8,051 nucleotides of DNA from Planctomycetota bacterium (lineage in GTDB: Bacteria; Planctomycetota; Phycisphaerae; UBA1845; Fen-1342), in contig JAUWXH010000066.1 of the NCBI GenBank assembly GCA_030616465.1, positions 1 through 8,051 of the forward strand. Direction: 5' to 3'. The first letter of the stretch is position 1; the number at the start of each line of letters is the position of its first letter. The notes beneath the pieces are model-generated. The model searched no databases and was not told the DNA's origin. It worked only from the letters and a program-made list of their open reading frames with translations. Positions 1 to 7,500 of the stretch are shown here, in pieces. The position numbers and the translations under genes were made by a program.

Positions 1-164
1 AAGCGCCGATGGAGCGTGCTGCTGGAGCCGAACTCGCGCGGTACGGCATTCCACTGGCAGCCGGTCCGCAGCACGTAGAAGATGCCGTCGGCGATCTCCA
101 GGTCGTCAGCAAGCTGCCGTTGCCCGCCACCTCCCGTCCCGTTGGCGAACCGGTTCCGCCGATT
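1..164 (-). pseudogene. IS5-family transposase, N-terminal fragment (runs off left edge)
   Basis: Reading the - strand from 164 down to 1 gives an open frame that starts RRNRFANGTGGGGQRQLADD and continues with DGIFYVLRTGCQWNAVPRE and FGSSSTLHRR. This is the N-terminal block of IS5-type transposases (the DUF4096-like region before the DDE catalytic core). The typical GG-R-P-x-x-D-D lead-in, the [AD]GI[FL]YVLRTGCQW core and the -STxHxRF end are all recognisable. The DDE core would lie beyond the left edge. The frame stays open up to a stop at 233-231, but contains no ATG, GTG or TTG upstream of the conserved block. The copy is therefore 5'-truncated, frameshifted, or uses a start I cannot see, hence the call as a remnant. 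It points toward the left edge, away from the sigma factor, and its upstream end merges into the sigma promoter region. Identification is by motif memory, not by a search. Confidence 0.6.
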
Positions 165-193
165 GGCAACCCGCTGCCGCTTCGTGGTAGGAT
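163..193 (+). promoter_or_regulatory. putative sigma-70-type promoter for the sigma/kinase operon
   Basis: TTGGCA at 163-168 matches five of six bases of the -35 consensus. TAGGAT at 188-193 matches four of six bases of the -10 consensus, including the key first TA and last T. The spacer is 19 bp, at the long end of the usual range. Transcription would begin near 200 and leave a leader of about 39 nt before the sigma start codon. The elements sit at the upstream margin of the transposase remnant. Planctomycete promoter consensus is poorly known to me, so this is a candidate only. Confidence 0.35.
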
Positions 194-223
194 GGCCCTC
201 GGACGACCGTTCCGGGCAGATCC

Positions 224-228
224 AAGGG
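224..228 (+). promoter_or_regulatory. weak ribosome binding site of the sigma factor
   Basis: AAGGG lies 10 nt before the ATG at 239. It is a partial Shine-Dalgarno match at somewhat long spacing, much weaker than those of the two downstream genes. It supports the ATG at 239 but also suggests modest translation of the sigma factor. Confidence 0.4.
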
Positions 229-238
229 CCTTACCGCT

Positions 239-820
239 ATGTCCGACGAAACGCCGCAGCACGAAGTCACACGCCTCTTGCAGGCCGCCGACAATCCCGG
301 TCCGGCCAATGCGGAACAGCTTCTGACGCTCGTATACGATCAACTGCGGAAAATCGCGCAGCAGCGCATGAGCGAAGAGCGGGCCGGACACACGCTGCAG
401 GCGACCGCTCTGGTTCATGAGGCCTACGCCCGGCTGGTCGCCAACGCCGAACTCGCCTGGGACAGCCGCGGCCATTTCTTCACCGCCGCCGCCGAAGCGA
501 TGCGGCGGATTCTCATCGAGCACGCCCGCGCCCGGGCACGCGAGAAACGTGGTGGACCCGATCAGCGCCGCCTCACACTGGATATTGGTGAGGTTGCCGA
601 TCTGGCCCAAGAGGAAAAAACCGAGCAGATCATTGCGCTCGATGAAGCTCTGCGTCGCCTGGAGAGTCAGAGGCCACGCGTTGCCCGCGTGGTTCACCTG
701 CGGTTCTACGCCGGCTTGAGTGTGGACGAGACAGCCCGCACGCTGGGCGTCTCGGCCCGCACGGTGGACTTGGACTGGGCCTTCGCGCGAGCCTGGCTCT
801 ACAAGGAACTGGTCGACTAA
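239..820 (+). CDS. ECF RNA polymerase sigma factor (TIGR02999 / Sigma70_ECF type)
   Basis: This 193-residue protein is a full-length extracytoplasmic-function sigma factor that would redirect RNA polymerase to a dedicated promoter set. Region 2 spans about residues 25-100: LLTLVYDQLRKIAQQRM (29-44), the GHTLQATALVHEAYARL block (50-66) and the RGHFFTAAAEAMRRILIEHARAR run (77-99). Region 4 spans about 131-191, with LRFYAGLSVDETARTLGVS forming the helix-turn-helix and TVDLDWAFARAWLY as recognition helix and tail. These are hallmarks of the planctomycete-rich family that usually neighbours Ser/Thr kinases. The positions normally occupied by acidic DxxD residues in region 2.2 are Q54 and A57, with T56 between them. 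No anti-sigma gene is present. The gene ends 17 bp before the kinase gene, implying one operon. The start is the first ATG that gives a complete region 2, and the length is normal for the family. Target promoters cannot be read from the window. Confidence 0.94.
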   Translation: MSDETPQHEVTRLLQAADNPGPANAEQLLTLVYDQLRKIAQQRMSEERAGHTLQATALVHEAYARLVANAELAWDSRGHFFTAAAEAMRRILIEHARARAREKRGGPDQRRLTLDIGEVADLAQEEKTEQIIALDEALRRLESQRPRVARVVHLRFYAGLSVDETARTLGVSARTVDLDWAFARAWLYKELVD

Positions 821-826
821 TACACC

Positions 827-833
827 AGGAAAG
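827..833 (+). promoter_or_regulatory. ribosome binding site of the kinase
   Basis: AGGAAAG in the 17-bp gap between sigma factor and kinase. AGGA ends 7 nt before the ATG at 838. It fixes the kinase start and shows that the kinase is translated independently within the shared transcript. Confidence 0.65.
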
Positions 834-837
834 ACAG

Positions 838-3800
838 ATGAACAGCGGCGACCCAAATCGCACCCAGGAGATCTTCGCTGAAGCGATGCAGGTTTCGCCC
901 AACCGCCGTGCCGCGTTCCTGGACCAGGCCTGCGCGGACCAGCCGGACCAGCGTTCTTCCGTGGAAGGTCTGCTCCGTGCGCTCGACGACGCAGGGCGTG
1001 ACGGTTTCTTGACCAGTCCAACATCCGCCGACAGCGCCGGCGGTACGCTCGCACCGCCATGGCCCGACCTGAGCGGGACGATCGGCCCCTACCGACTACT
1101 GGAACGCCTCGGCGAAGGCGGCTTTGGCGAGGTCTGGACGGCCGAGCAGACCAAGCCGATGCGGCGAACGGTCGCACTGAAGATCCTCAAGCCCGGCATG
1201 GACTCCAAGGAGGTGCTGGCCCGCTTCGAGATCGAACGCCAGGCCTTGGCGCTGATGGACCATCCCAACGTGGCTCGGGTCTACGACGCCGGCGCGACCG
1301 ACCAGGGCCGACCGTACTTCGTGATGGAGCACGCGGCTGGGCTGCCGCTCACCGACTACTGCGACGCCGGCCGGCTTCGGGTCCGCCAGCGGCTGGAGTT
1401 GTTCATCCGGGTCTGCGAGGCCGTCCAGCACGCCCACACCAAGGGCATCATCCACCGTGATCTGAAGCCCTCGAACATCCTGGTCACGCTCGCGGACGGC
1501 AAACCCGTCCCGAAGGTGATCGACTTCGGCATCGCCAAGGCGACCGCCGCTCCGCTGACCGACCGCACGCTGCACACCGAAATCGGCCGGCTGATGGGCA
1601 CACCCGAGTACATGAGCCCCGAGCAGGCCGGCACCAGCGGCATCGACGTGGACACTCGCAGCGACGTGTATTCGCTCGGCGTGATCCTCTACGAGCTTCT
1701 GACCGGCACGCTGCCGTTCGAGCCGCATACGCTCCGCAAGGCCGACCACTCCAGCCTGGTGAAGATCATCCGCGAGATGGAGCCGCCCACGCCCAGCGGC
1801 CGCCTGTCGACGCTCGGCGCCGAGCCGGTCAACCGGCACAACGGCGCCACGCCGCAGGAGATCGCCGTCCGGCGTGACACCGAGTTTGCCGCACTTCAGC
1901 GACAGGTCAAGGGCGAGCTGGACTGGATCGTGATGAAGTGCCTGGAGAAGGACCGGGCGCGGCGCTACGAAACGGCCAACGGGCTGGCCTCAGACGTGCA
2001 GCACTTCCTATCCGGCGAGCCGGTGGTCGCGGCGCCGCCGAGCAGGCTTTACCGCTTCCGCAAGTTCGTGCGCCGCAATCGCGCGATGGTCACGGCAGCG
2101 ACGATGGTGGTGGCCGCGCTGCTGGCCGGCACGGCCGGGACGACGTTCGGCCTGCTGCGGGCCGAACAGCGCCGGGCCGACGCGGAGGCGGCGCGCGGGC
2201 GCGAGCGTCAGCAGCGTGATCTGGCCGAGAAGCGGGAGAAGCAGACGCAGCAGGTCTCGGACTTCCAGGCCGCGATGTTGAGCGAGATCGACGTCGAAGC
2301 CATGGGCCGCGGCATCAAGGAGCGCTTCCGCGAGCAGGTCCGGGCGGCGCTGGAGCGCCAGTACGTGGGTGAGTTCCCGGACCGGCGCCGGCGTACGCCG
2401 GAAGAGATCGAGGCCGAGTTGGCGGCGTTCGATCAGCGCGCCGACGCGGCCCAGGCGGTGGACGTGGCCCGGCGCGTGATGGACGAGTTTGTGCTGGCGC
2501 GCGCCGCCGCGGCACTGGAAGAGCAGTTCACTGAACAACCGCTGGTGAGGGCGCGGCTCCATAGCGCTCTCGGCAGCACCTACCGAGACCTGGGGCTCTA
2601 TAGCGCGGCCGAGACGCACTTCCGCGCGGCGCTGGAAATCCGGCAGCGCGAACTGGGAGCTGAACACCCGGACACACTGACCTCCATCAGCTTTTTCGGC
2701 TACATGCTCTGGGTGCAGGGCAGGTTGGCGGAGGCCGAGCCGTACTATCGCGAGGCGCTGGAAGGTCGCCGCCGTGTGTTGGGCGACGAGCACCCGGCCA
2801 CGCTGAGTTCGATCAACGACATGGGTGAACTGCTCGTGGACAGCAGGCCGGCTGAGGCCGAGCCATACTACCGCGAGGCGTTGGAGAGCCGCCGCCGCGT
2901 GTTGGGCGACGAACACCCGGCCACGCTGACCTCGATCCACAACATGGGCTACCTTTTGCAAGCTCAGGGCAAACTGACCGACGCGGAGCCGTATTATCGC
3001 GAGGCGCTGGAAAAGTCCCGCCGCATCCTGGGCAACGAGCACGTCACCACGCTGGTCCACAACATGGGCTTCCTGCTGGCAGCACAAGGCAGGCTGACCG
3101 AGGCCGAGCCGTATTACCGCGAGGCGCTGGCGACGGGACGCCGGATTCTCGGTGATGAGCACCCGGACTTGCTGCCCACGCTCCACAACCTGGGCAGTCT
3201 GCTCCAGTCCCAAGGCAGACTGACCGAAGCGGAACCGTATTACCGCGAGGTGCTGGAAAAGTGTCGCCGAATCCTCGGCGACGACCACCCCAACACGCTG
3301 ATAACAATCAACAGCATGGGCGTCCTGCTCCAGCAGCAGGGGAGCCTTGCCGAGGCCGAGGCGTATTTTAGGGAGGCGCTGGAAAAGTCCCGCCGCATCC
3401 TGGGCAACGAGCACGTCACCACGCTGACCGCGATGCACAACCTGGGTTTTGTGCTCCAGGCCCAGGGCAAGCCGGACGAAGCGGAGCCGTACTACCGCGC
3501 GGCACTGGAGACGCGTCGACGCGTGCTGGGCAACGAACACCCCCACACGCTGATCTCGATCAACAGCATGGGAAAACTGCTCCGGGCCCAAGGAAAGCTG
3601 GCGGAGGCCGACTCGCTCTTTGCGAACGCCACCCGCGCGGCACAAGCCGGACTGGGCAGTCACCCGATCACCGCGATGATCGAGTACCACCATGCCGAGT
3701 TGCTCTGCGAACTCGGTCGCGTCGACGAAGCGATCGATCTCGCGCGAACCGCCGTCGATCAGCACCGGGCGAATCCCGACTGGCCGCCGGACGAAGCCGC

Positions 3801-4368
3801 GCACGCCCGCCGAGTGCTTGCCGCGACGCTGTCTGCCGCCGGCCGGCAGGGGGAGGCGCTGGCGGTCAGTTGGGAATCGGTGCAGACGGAGCGGCAGCGG
3901 CCCGGCACGACTCCGGCCGCTTTGGCAACGGCCTTGGCGACGTTCGCATCGGAGGCGATCACGGCCGGCGACGGGGCGTCGTTGGCGCAGGCGGAGCAGG
4001 CGCTTCGCGAGTGCCTGGAGATCCGTCGGACGGTGTTGCCCGACGGTCACCCCCAGGTCTGGTTGCGCTACAACGCCATGAGCATGCTGGGCGAGGTGCT
4101 GGTCGGACAGGCGGCGGACCCGTCGGCGGCGATCGGAGCGCGGATCGAGAAACTCCGCGAGGCCGAGCTACTACTGATCAAAGCGGGCGAGTGGCTGGCT
4201 GGCAACGCCGATCGTATCCCTCAGCAATATCGCGACGAGCGGCTTCGTCGCGCGCTGGAACGCATCGTGGAGCTGTACGAAGTTTGGAACACCGTCGTGC
4301 CCGACACCGGCAAGGCCGAGCGGGCCGCCGAGTGGCGAACTGAGTTGGAGAAGCTTCGAGGGCCGTAA
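838..4368 (+). CDS. transmembrane Ser/Thr protein kinase with kinesin-light-chain-type TPR array
   Basis: This 1176-residue Hanks-type kinase probably relays an extracytoplasmic signal to the adjacent sigma factor. Residues 1-60 form the acidic helical lead (EIFAEAMQVSPNRRAAFLDQAC) common to planctomycete kinases. The catalytic domain (about 85-392) is intact: glycine loop GEGGFGEV (92-99), VALK with K115, helix-C E133, HRDLKPSN (206-213) with catalytic D208, DFG (229-231), and GTPEYMSPEQ (254-263). A long family-specific insert precedes GELDWIVMKCLEKDRARRYE. PPSRLYRFRKFVRRN leads into a single membrane helix (about 416-440), then a charged coiled coil (441-475). TPR-like helices begin near 569; eight 40-42-residue units occupy 606-938 and degenerate TPRs continue to about 1025. 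The C-terminal 150 residues are helical and unassigned. Positive charges before the helix suggest the kinase faces the cytoplasm and the TPRs lie outside. The TPR ligand is unknown. HRD plus several Thr in the activation segment imply activation by autophosphorylation. Confidence 0.96.
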   Translation: MNSGDPNRTQEIFAEAMQVSPNRRAAFLDQACADQPDQRSSVEGLLRALDDAGRDGFLTSPTSADSAGGTLAPPWPDLSGTIGPYRLLERLGEGGFGEVWTAEQTKPMRRTVALKILKPGMDSKEVLARFEIERQALALMDHPNVARVYDAGATDQGRPYFVMEHAAGLPLTDYCDAGRLRVRQRLELFIRVCEAVQHAHTKGIIHRDLKPSNILVTLADGKPVPKVIDFGIAKATAAPLTDRTLHTEIGRLMGTPEYMSPEQAGTSGIDVDTRSDVYSLGVILYELLTGTLPFEPHTLRKADHSSLVKIIREMEPPTPSGRLSTLGAEPVNRHNGATPQEIAVRRDTEFAALQRQVKGELDWIVMKCLEKDRARRYETANGLASDVQHFLSGEPVVAAPPSRLYRFRKFVRRNRAMVTAATMVVAALLAGTAGTTFGLLRAEQRRADAEAARGRERQQRDLAEKREKQTQQVSDFQAAMLSEIDVEAMGRGIKERFREQVRAALERQYVGEFPDRRRRTPEEIEAELAAFDQRADAAQAVDVARRVMDEFVLARAAAALEEQFTEQPLVRARLHSALGSTYRDLGLYSAAETHFRAALEIRQRELGAEHPDTLTSISFFGYMLWVQGRLAEAEPYYREALEGRRRVLGDEHPATLSSINDMGELLVDSRPAEAEPYYREALESRRRVLGDEHPATLTSIHNMGYLLQAQGKLTDAEPYYREALEKSRRILGNEHVTTLVHNMGFLLAAQGRLTEAEPYYREALATGRRILGDEHPDLLPTLHNLGSLLQSQGRLTEAEPYYREVLEKCRRILGDDHPNTLITINSMGVLLQQQGSLAEAEAYFREALEKSRRILGNEHVTTLTAMHNLGFVLQAQGKPDEAEPYYRAALETRRRVLGNEHPHTLISINSMGKLLRAQGKLAEADSLFANATRAAQAGLGSHPITAMIEYHHAELLCELGRVDEAIDLARTAVDQHRANPDWPPDEAAHARRVLAATLSAAGRQGEALAVSWESVQTERQRPGTTPAALATALATFASEAITAGDGASLAQAEQALRECLEIRRTVLPDGHPQVWLRYNAMSMLGEVLVGQAADPSAAIGARIEKLREAELLLIKAGEWLAGNADRIPQQYRDERLRRALERIVELYEVWNTVVPDTGKAERAAEWRTELEKLRGP
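2653..3651 (+). repeat. eight tandem TPR-coding units (about 126 bp each)
   Basis: Eight consecutive units begin at kinase residues 606, 648, 689, 731, 771, 813, 855 and 897, with lengths 42, 41, 42, 40, 42, 42, 42 and 42. The consensus is LGDEHPxTL-x-SI-x-NMGxLLxxQGxLxEAEPYYREALExxRR. This is the TPR_10/TPR_12 pattern of kinesin light chains and of planctomycete kinases. Conserved LG, EHP, TL, GxLL and EAEPYYREAL positions mark the two helices of each unit. The last unit loses the EPYYREAL signature and the array fades into degenerate helices. Similarity between units is high at DNA level, suggesting recent expansion or gene conversion. Confidence 0.92.
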
Positions 4369-4390
4369 CGGGTTGAGGCGGACTCGACCC

Positions 4391-4407
4391 GCCCGGCGCA
4401 GCCGGGC
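4391..4407 (+). terminator. GC-rich hairpin after the kinase gene (possible terminator or processing site)
   Basis: GCCCGGC-GCA-GCCGGGC is a perfect 7-bp inverted repeat with a 3-nt loop, 22 bp after the kinase stop. A self-complementary GGGCCGGCCC (4404-4413) overlaps its right arm and could form an alternative fold. No T-run follows, so it is not a classical intrinsic terminator. It may weaken read-through or stabilise the upstream mRNA end. If it does terminate, the protease needs its own promoter in the remaining 130 bp. Confidence 0.35.
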
Positions 4408-4524
4408 CGGCCCATCAGATAACCCCGAACGAAGGGAGACAGCCATACTGTACTCAAACAGTCACATTGCGCGCCGTCCGAGCCTCGTGGCCCTGTTGAA
4501 CGCGGCGCACCGGGATCCCATTAG

Positions 4525-4531
4525 AAAGGAG
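4525..4531 (+). promoter_or_regulatory. strong ribosome binding site that fixes the protease start
   Basis: AAAGGAG lies 6 nt before the ATG at 4538, close to an ideal Shine-Dalgarno arrangement. The frame is open further upstream to a TTG at 4373. The strong site and the signal peptide directly after this ATG decide for 4538 as the start. Confidence 0.85.
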
Positions 4532-4537
4532 ACAGTC

Positions 4538-7500
4538 ATGTCAAGGATCATACTTCTGGCAGCAGCGTGGGCGCTCGCCCAGCTCGCGTCGGCACAGCCG
4601 GGCAACGGCTCGGCGGATGCTGCTCAGCAAGAAGGAATCCCCGCGGACGTCCGGGTCGAACCAGACGTGGCCGCTTCGGAGTTCCCGGCCACCGCGCCCG
4701 GCTATACCACCGCGCCCGGCTATAACGGTGATCCGACCGCCGCGCTGGCCGAGAATTCTGACGCAGAGTTCGCGCCGGGCGAAATCCTGCTGGCCTTCCG
4801 GCCCGGCGTGGCCGTGGCCCAGGTCGACGCGGTCCGGCAAGCAGTCGCGGCCACGCAGATCAAGCAGTTTGCGCAGATCGGCGTGCACCACTGGCGGCTG
4901 CCGCCCGGGCTGACGGTGGATCAGGCCGTCGGCGCCCTCTCGGCCAATCCGAACGTCAAGTACGCCGAGCCCAACTACATCTTCCGCGCGCACGTCTTCC
5001 CGAACGACCCTTACTTCTACCACTCCCAATGGGGTATGAACAACTGGGGGTACCTCGGCATGACCCCTGACGCCGACATCGACGCCCCGGAAGCCTGGGA
5101 CGTGCAGACCGGCTCCGCGGACGTTGTGGTCGGCGTGATCGATACGGGAATCGACTACACGCACGAAGACCTGGCGGACAACATCTGGGCCAACCTCGGA
5201 GAGACAATCGACGGCTTCGACAACGACGGCAACGGCTACGTCGACGACGTGCGGGGCTGGGACTTCCGCAACGACGACAACGACCCGATCGATGACCACG
5301 GCCACGGAACCCACGTCGCCGGCATCATCGGCGCCAAAGGAAACAACGGCATCGCCGTCACCGGCGTCAACTGGACGGTGACGCTCATGCCGCTGAAGTT
5401 CCTGGACTCCGCCGGCTACGGGTGGACCGACGACGCGATTGAAGCGGTCCTGTACGCCGCTGGGTTCGGCGTCCGCGTCACCAACAACAGTTGGGGCGGC
5501 GGCCGGAAATCACGCGCCCTGGAAGATGCGATCGAAAGCTCGGGTGCGTTGTTCGTGGCCTCGGCGGGAAACGATGGGAGCAGCCGGAAGCAGTATCCGG
5601 CAGCCTACGACCTGGACAACGTCATTTCCGTAGCCGCCACGGACTGGGACGACGAACTGTGGTCCTTCTCCAACTACGGCGCCTCCTGGGTGGACCTGGG
5701 TGCACCGGGTGTGTCTGTGCTGTCAACCGCGCCGACCGTCAATTGCACCCTGTGCGGTAATGAGGATGGAGTCCGGAGCCTTAGCGGCACCTCGATGGCC
5801 GCGCCGCACGTGGCCGGGGTGGCGGCCCTGGTCATGGCCGAGGATCCCGCGATGGACATTCTCACGATCAAGGGCCGCATCCTGTCCGGCGTGGACCCGC
5901 TGCCCTCGCTGGAGGGCAAGACCTTGACCGGCGGCCGGCTCAACGCGTTTGCCGCTGTGCCGCGGCCTCCCGGCATCATCGTCACGCCGGTCGAGGGGCT
6001 GGTGACCACCGAGGCAGGCACGACGGACGCCTTCAGCGTGGTGCTCTACTGCGAGCCGGCTGCGGACGTGAGCATCAATCTGGCCTCCAGCGATCTCTCG
6101 GAGGGAACGGTCTCGCCTGCGTCACTGATCTTCACGCTAGCGGATTGGCACCTCCCGCAGCAGGTGATCGTCACCGGCGTCGATGACGCCATCGGCGACG
6201 GAAACGTAACCTACACCGTCCTCACAGCGCCCGCGGTCAGCGCCGATCCGGGTTATGACGGGCTCGACGCCGCCGACGTCTCGGTGACCAACCTCGATGA
6301 CGACGGGGCCCGGGCACAGGACGGCTCGATCGTCGCGTGGGGAGCCGGGGGCTGCGGACAGTCGGAGTGGCCGCACTACGGGCAGTCGTGCGTACCCGAG
6401 CCGAACGCGGGCTTCGTAGCCGTCGCGGTGGGCGGGTTCCACAATCTTGGCTTGCAGGCCGACGGCTCGATCGTGGCCTGGGGAGCCGGAGGCTGCGGAC
6501 AGTCGCCCCCTTACCACTTCGGCCAGAGCTGCGTGCCGGCACCCAACCTCGACTTCGTGGCCGTCGCGGCGGGCGGCTATCACAGTCTGGGGCTGAAGGC
6601 CGACGGCTCCATCGCGGCGTTCGGAGCCAACTACTACGGGCAGTCCGACGTGCCCGCGCCCAACACGGGGTTCGTGGCCGTCGCCGGGGGCGGTGCATTC
6701 AGTGTGGGCCTGAAGTCCGACGGCTCGATCGTGGGCTGGGGATCGGATAGCTACGGGGCGCTCAACGTGCCGCAGCCGAACAGCGGCTTTGTGGCGCTCG
6801 CTGCGGGCGGTTACCACGTTCTGGGTCTGAAGGCTGACGGCTCGATCGTGGCATGGGGAGCGGGAGACTGCCAACAACCGGTGGGATCCTTCCCGCACTA
6901 CGGGCAATCGTGCCCGCCCGCGCCGAACACGGGCTTCGTGGCGGTCACCGCGGGATCAGGTCACAGTCTGGGCCTGAAGGCCGACGGCTCAATCGTGGCG
7001 TGGGGCCGCAACGACTCCGGCCAGTGCGATGTCCCGGCGCCCAATGCGGGATTCGTGGCCATCGGACAGAGCCGTAATCACCACAATCTTGCGCTCAAGG
7101 CCGGCGGCTCGATCGTGCCGTGGGGGCTCAATGACCAGGGTCAGTTGTACGTCCCGGCGCCGAACACGGGCTTCGTGGCGGTCGCGGCGGGCGCGTTTCA
7201 CAGCCTGGGCCTGGTGGGCTTGCCGCCCGCCCCGGGCATCACCGTCACGCCAACTCTAGGGCTGGTGACCACCGAAGCAGGTGGGACCGACGCCTTCAGC
7301 GTGGTGCTCGACACCGAGCCGGCCGCGGACGTGACCATCGATCTGGCCTCCAGCGATCTCTCCGAGGGAACCGTGGAGCCCGTGACGCTGGTCTTCACCG
7401 CGGCGGACTGGAACCTGCCGCAGCAGGTGATCGTCACCGGCGTCGACGACGCCATCGTCGACGGGAACGTGCCCTACACCATCGTCACAGCGCCGGCGGT

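Larger units (their letters stand above)
4369..4537 (+). promoter_or_regulatory. leader region between kinase and protease with duplicated start-site motif
   Basis: The 169-bp gap holds the hairpin at 4391-4407 and two related motifs: GAAGGGAGACAGCCAT at 4431-4446 and GAAAGGAGACAGTCAT at 4524-4539. They match at 14 of 16 positions. The second is the protease ribosome binding site plus the first bases of its start codon. The first has the same spacing but is followed by ATA instead of ATG, in the same reading frame 31 codons upstream. CATACT (4444-4449) inside an AT-richer patch could be a -10 element, but no good -35 precedes it. I see no clear promoter. Confidence 0.4.

Noticed and set aside
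9..326. 105-codon + strand frame at the left edge
   Set aside because: It overlaps the sigma factor start in another frame, and its first half is the antisense of the transposase block. The product is proline/arginine-rich with no family.
1096..1839. 247-codon minus-strand frame opposite the kinase domain
   Set aside because: Antisense shadow of a high-GC gene; no known domain, and the + strand carries every catalytic kinase motif.
2008..4050. 680-codon open frame on the minus strand opposite the TPR array
   Set aside because: It mirrors the repeated, GC-rich TPR codons of the kinase. The product is a low-quality Arg/Val/Gln/His-rich repeat without a recognisable domain, and the + strand gene is certain.
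4496..4524. TTGAAC - 17 bp - CATTAG as a protease promoter
   Set aside because: The -10 matches only three of six bases, and the transcript would start inside or after the ribosome binding site at 4525-4531, which makes no sense with a strong Shine-Dalgarno.
4373..4537. Protease start at the upstream TTG, adding 55 residues
   Set aside because: The extra segment has no hydrophobic signal and no ribosome binding site. The ATG at 4538 has a strong AAAGGAG at ideal spacing and is followed directly by a signal peptide.
4541..5314. 257-codon minus-strand frame opposite the protease propeptide and catalytic domain
   Set aside because: Val/Arg/Asp-rich antisense shadow; the + strand has signal peptide, propeptide and catalytic residues in order.
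2653..7216. CRISPR-like array from the regularly spaced repeats
   Set aside because: The repeats are protein-coding TPR and RCC1 units in continuous open frames with diverged copies, not identical short repeats separated by unique spacers.
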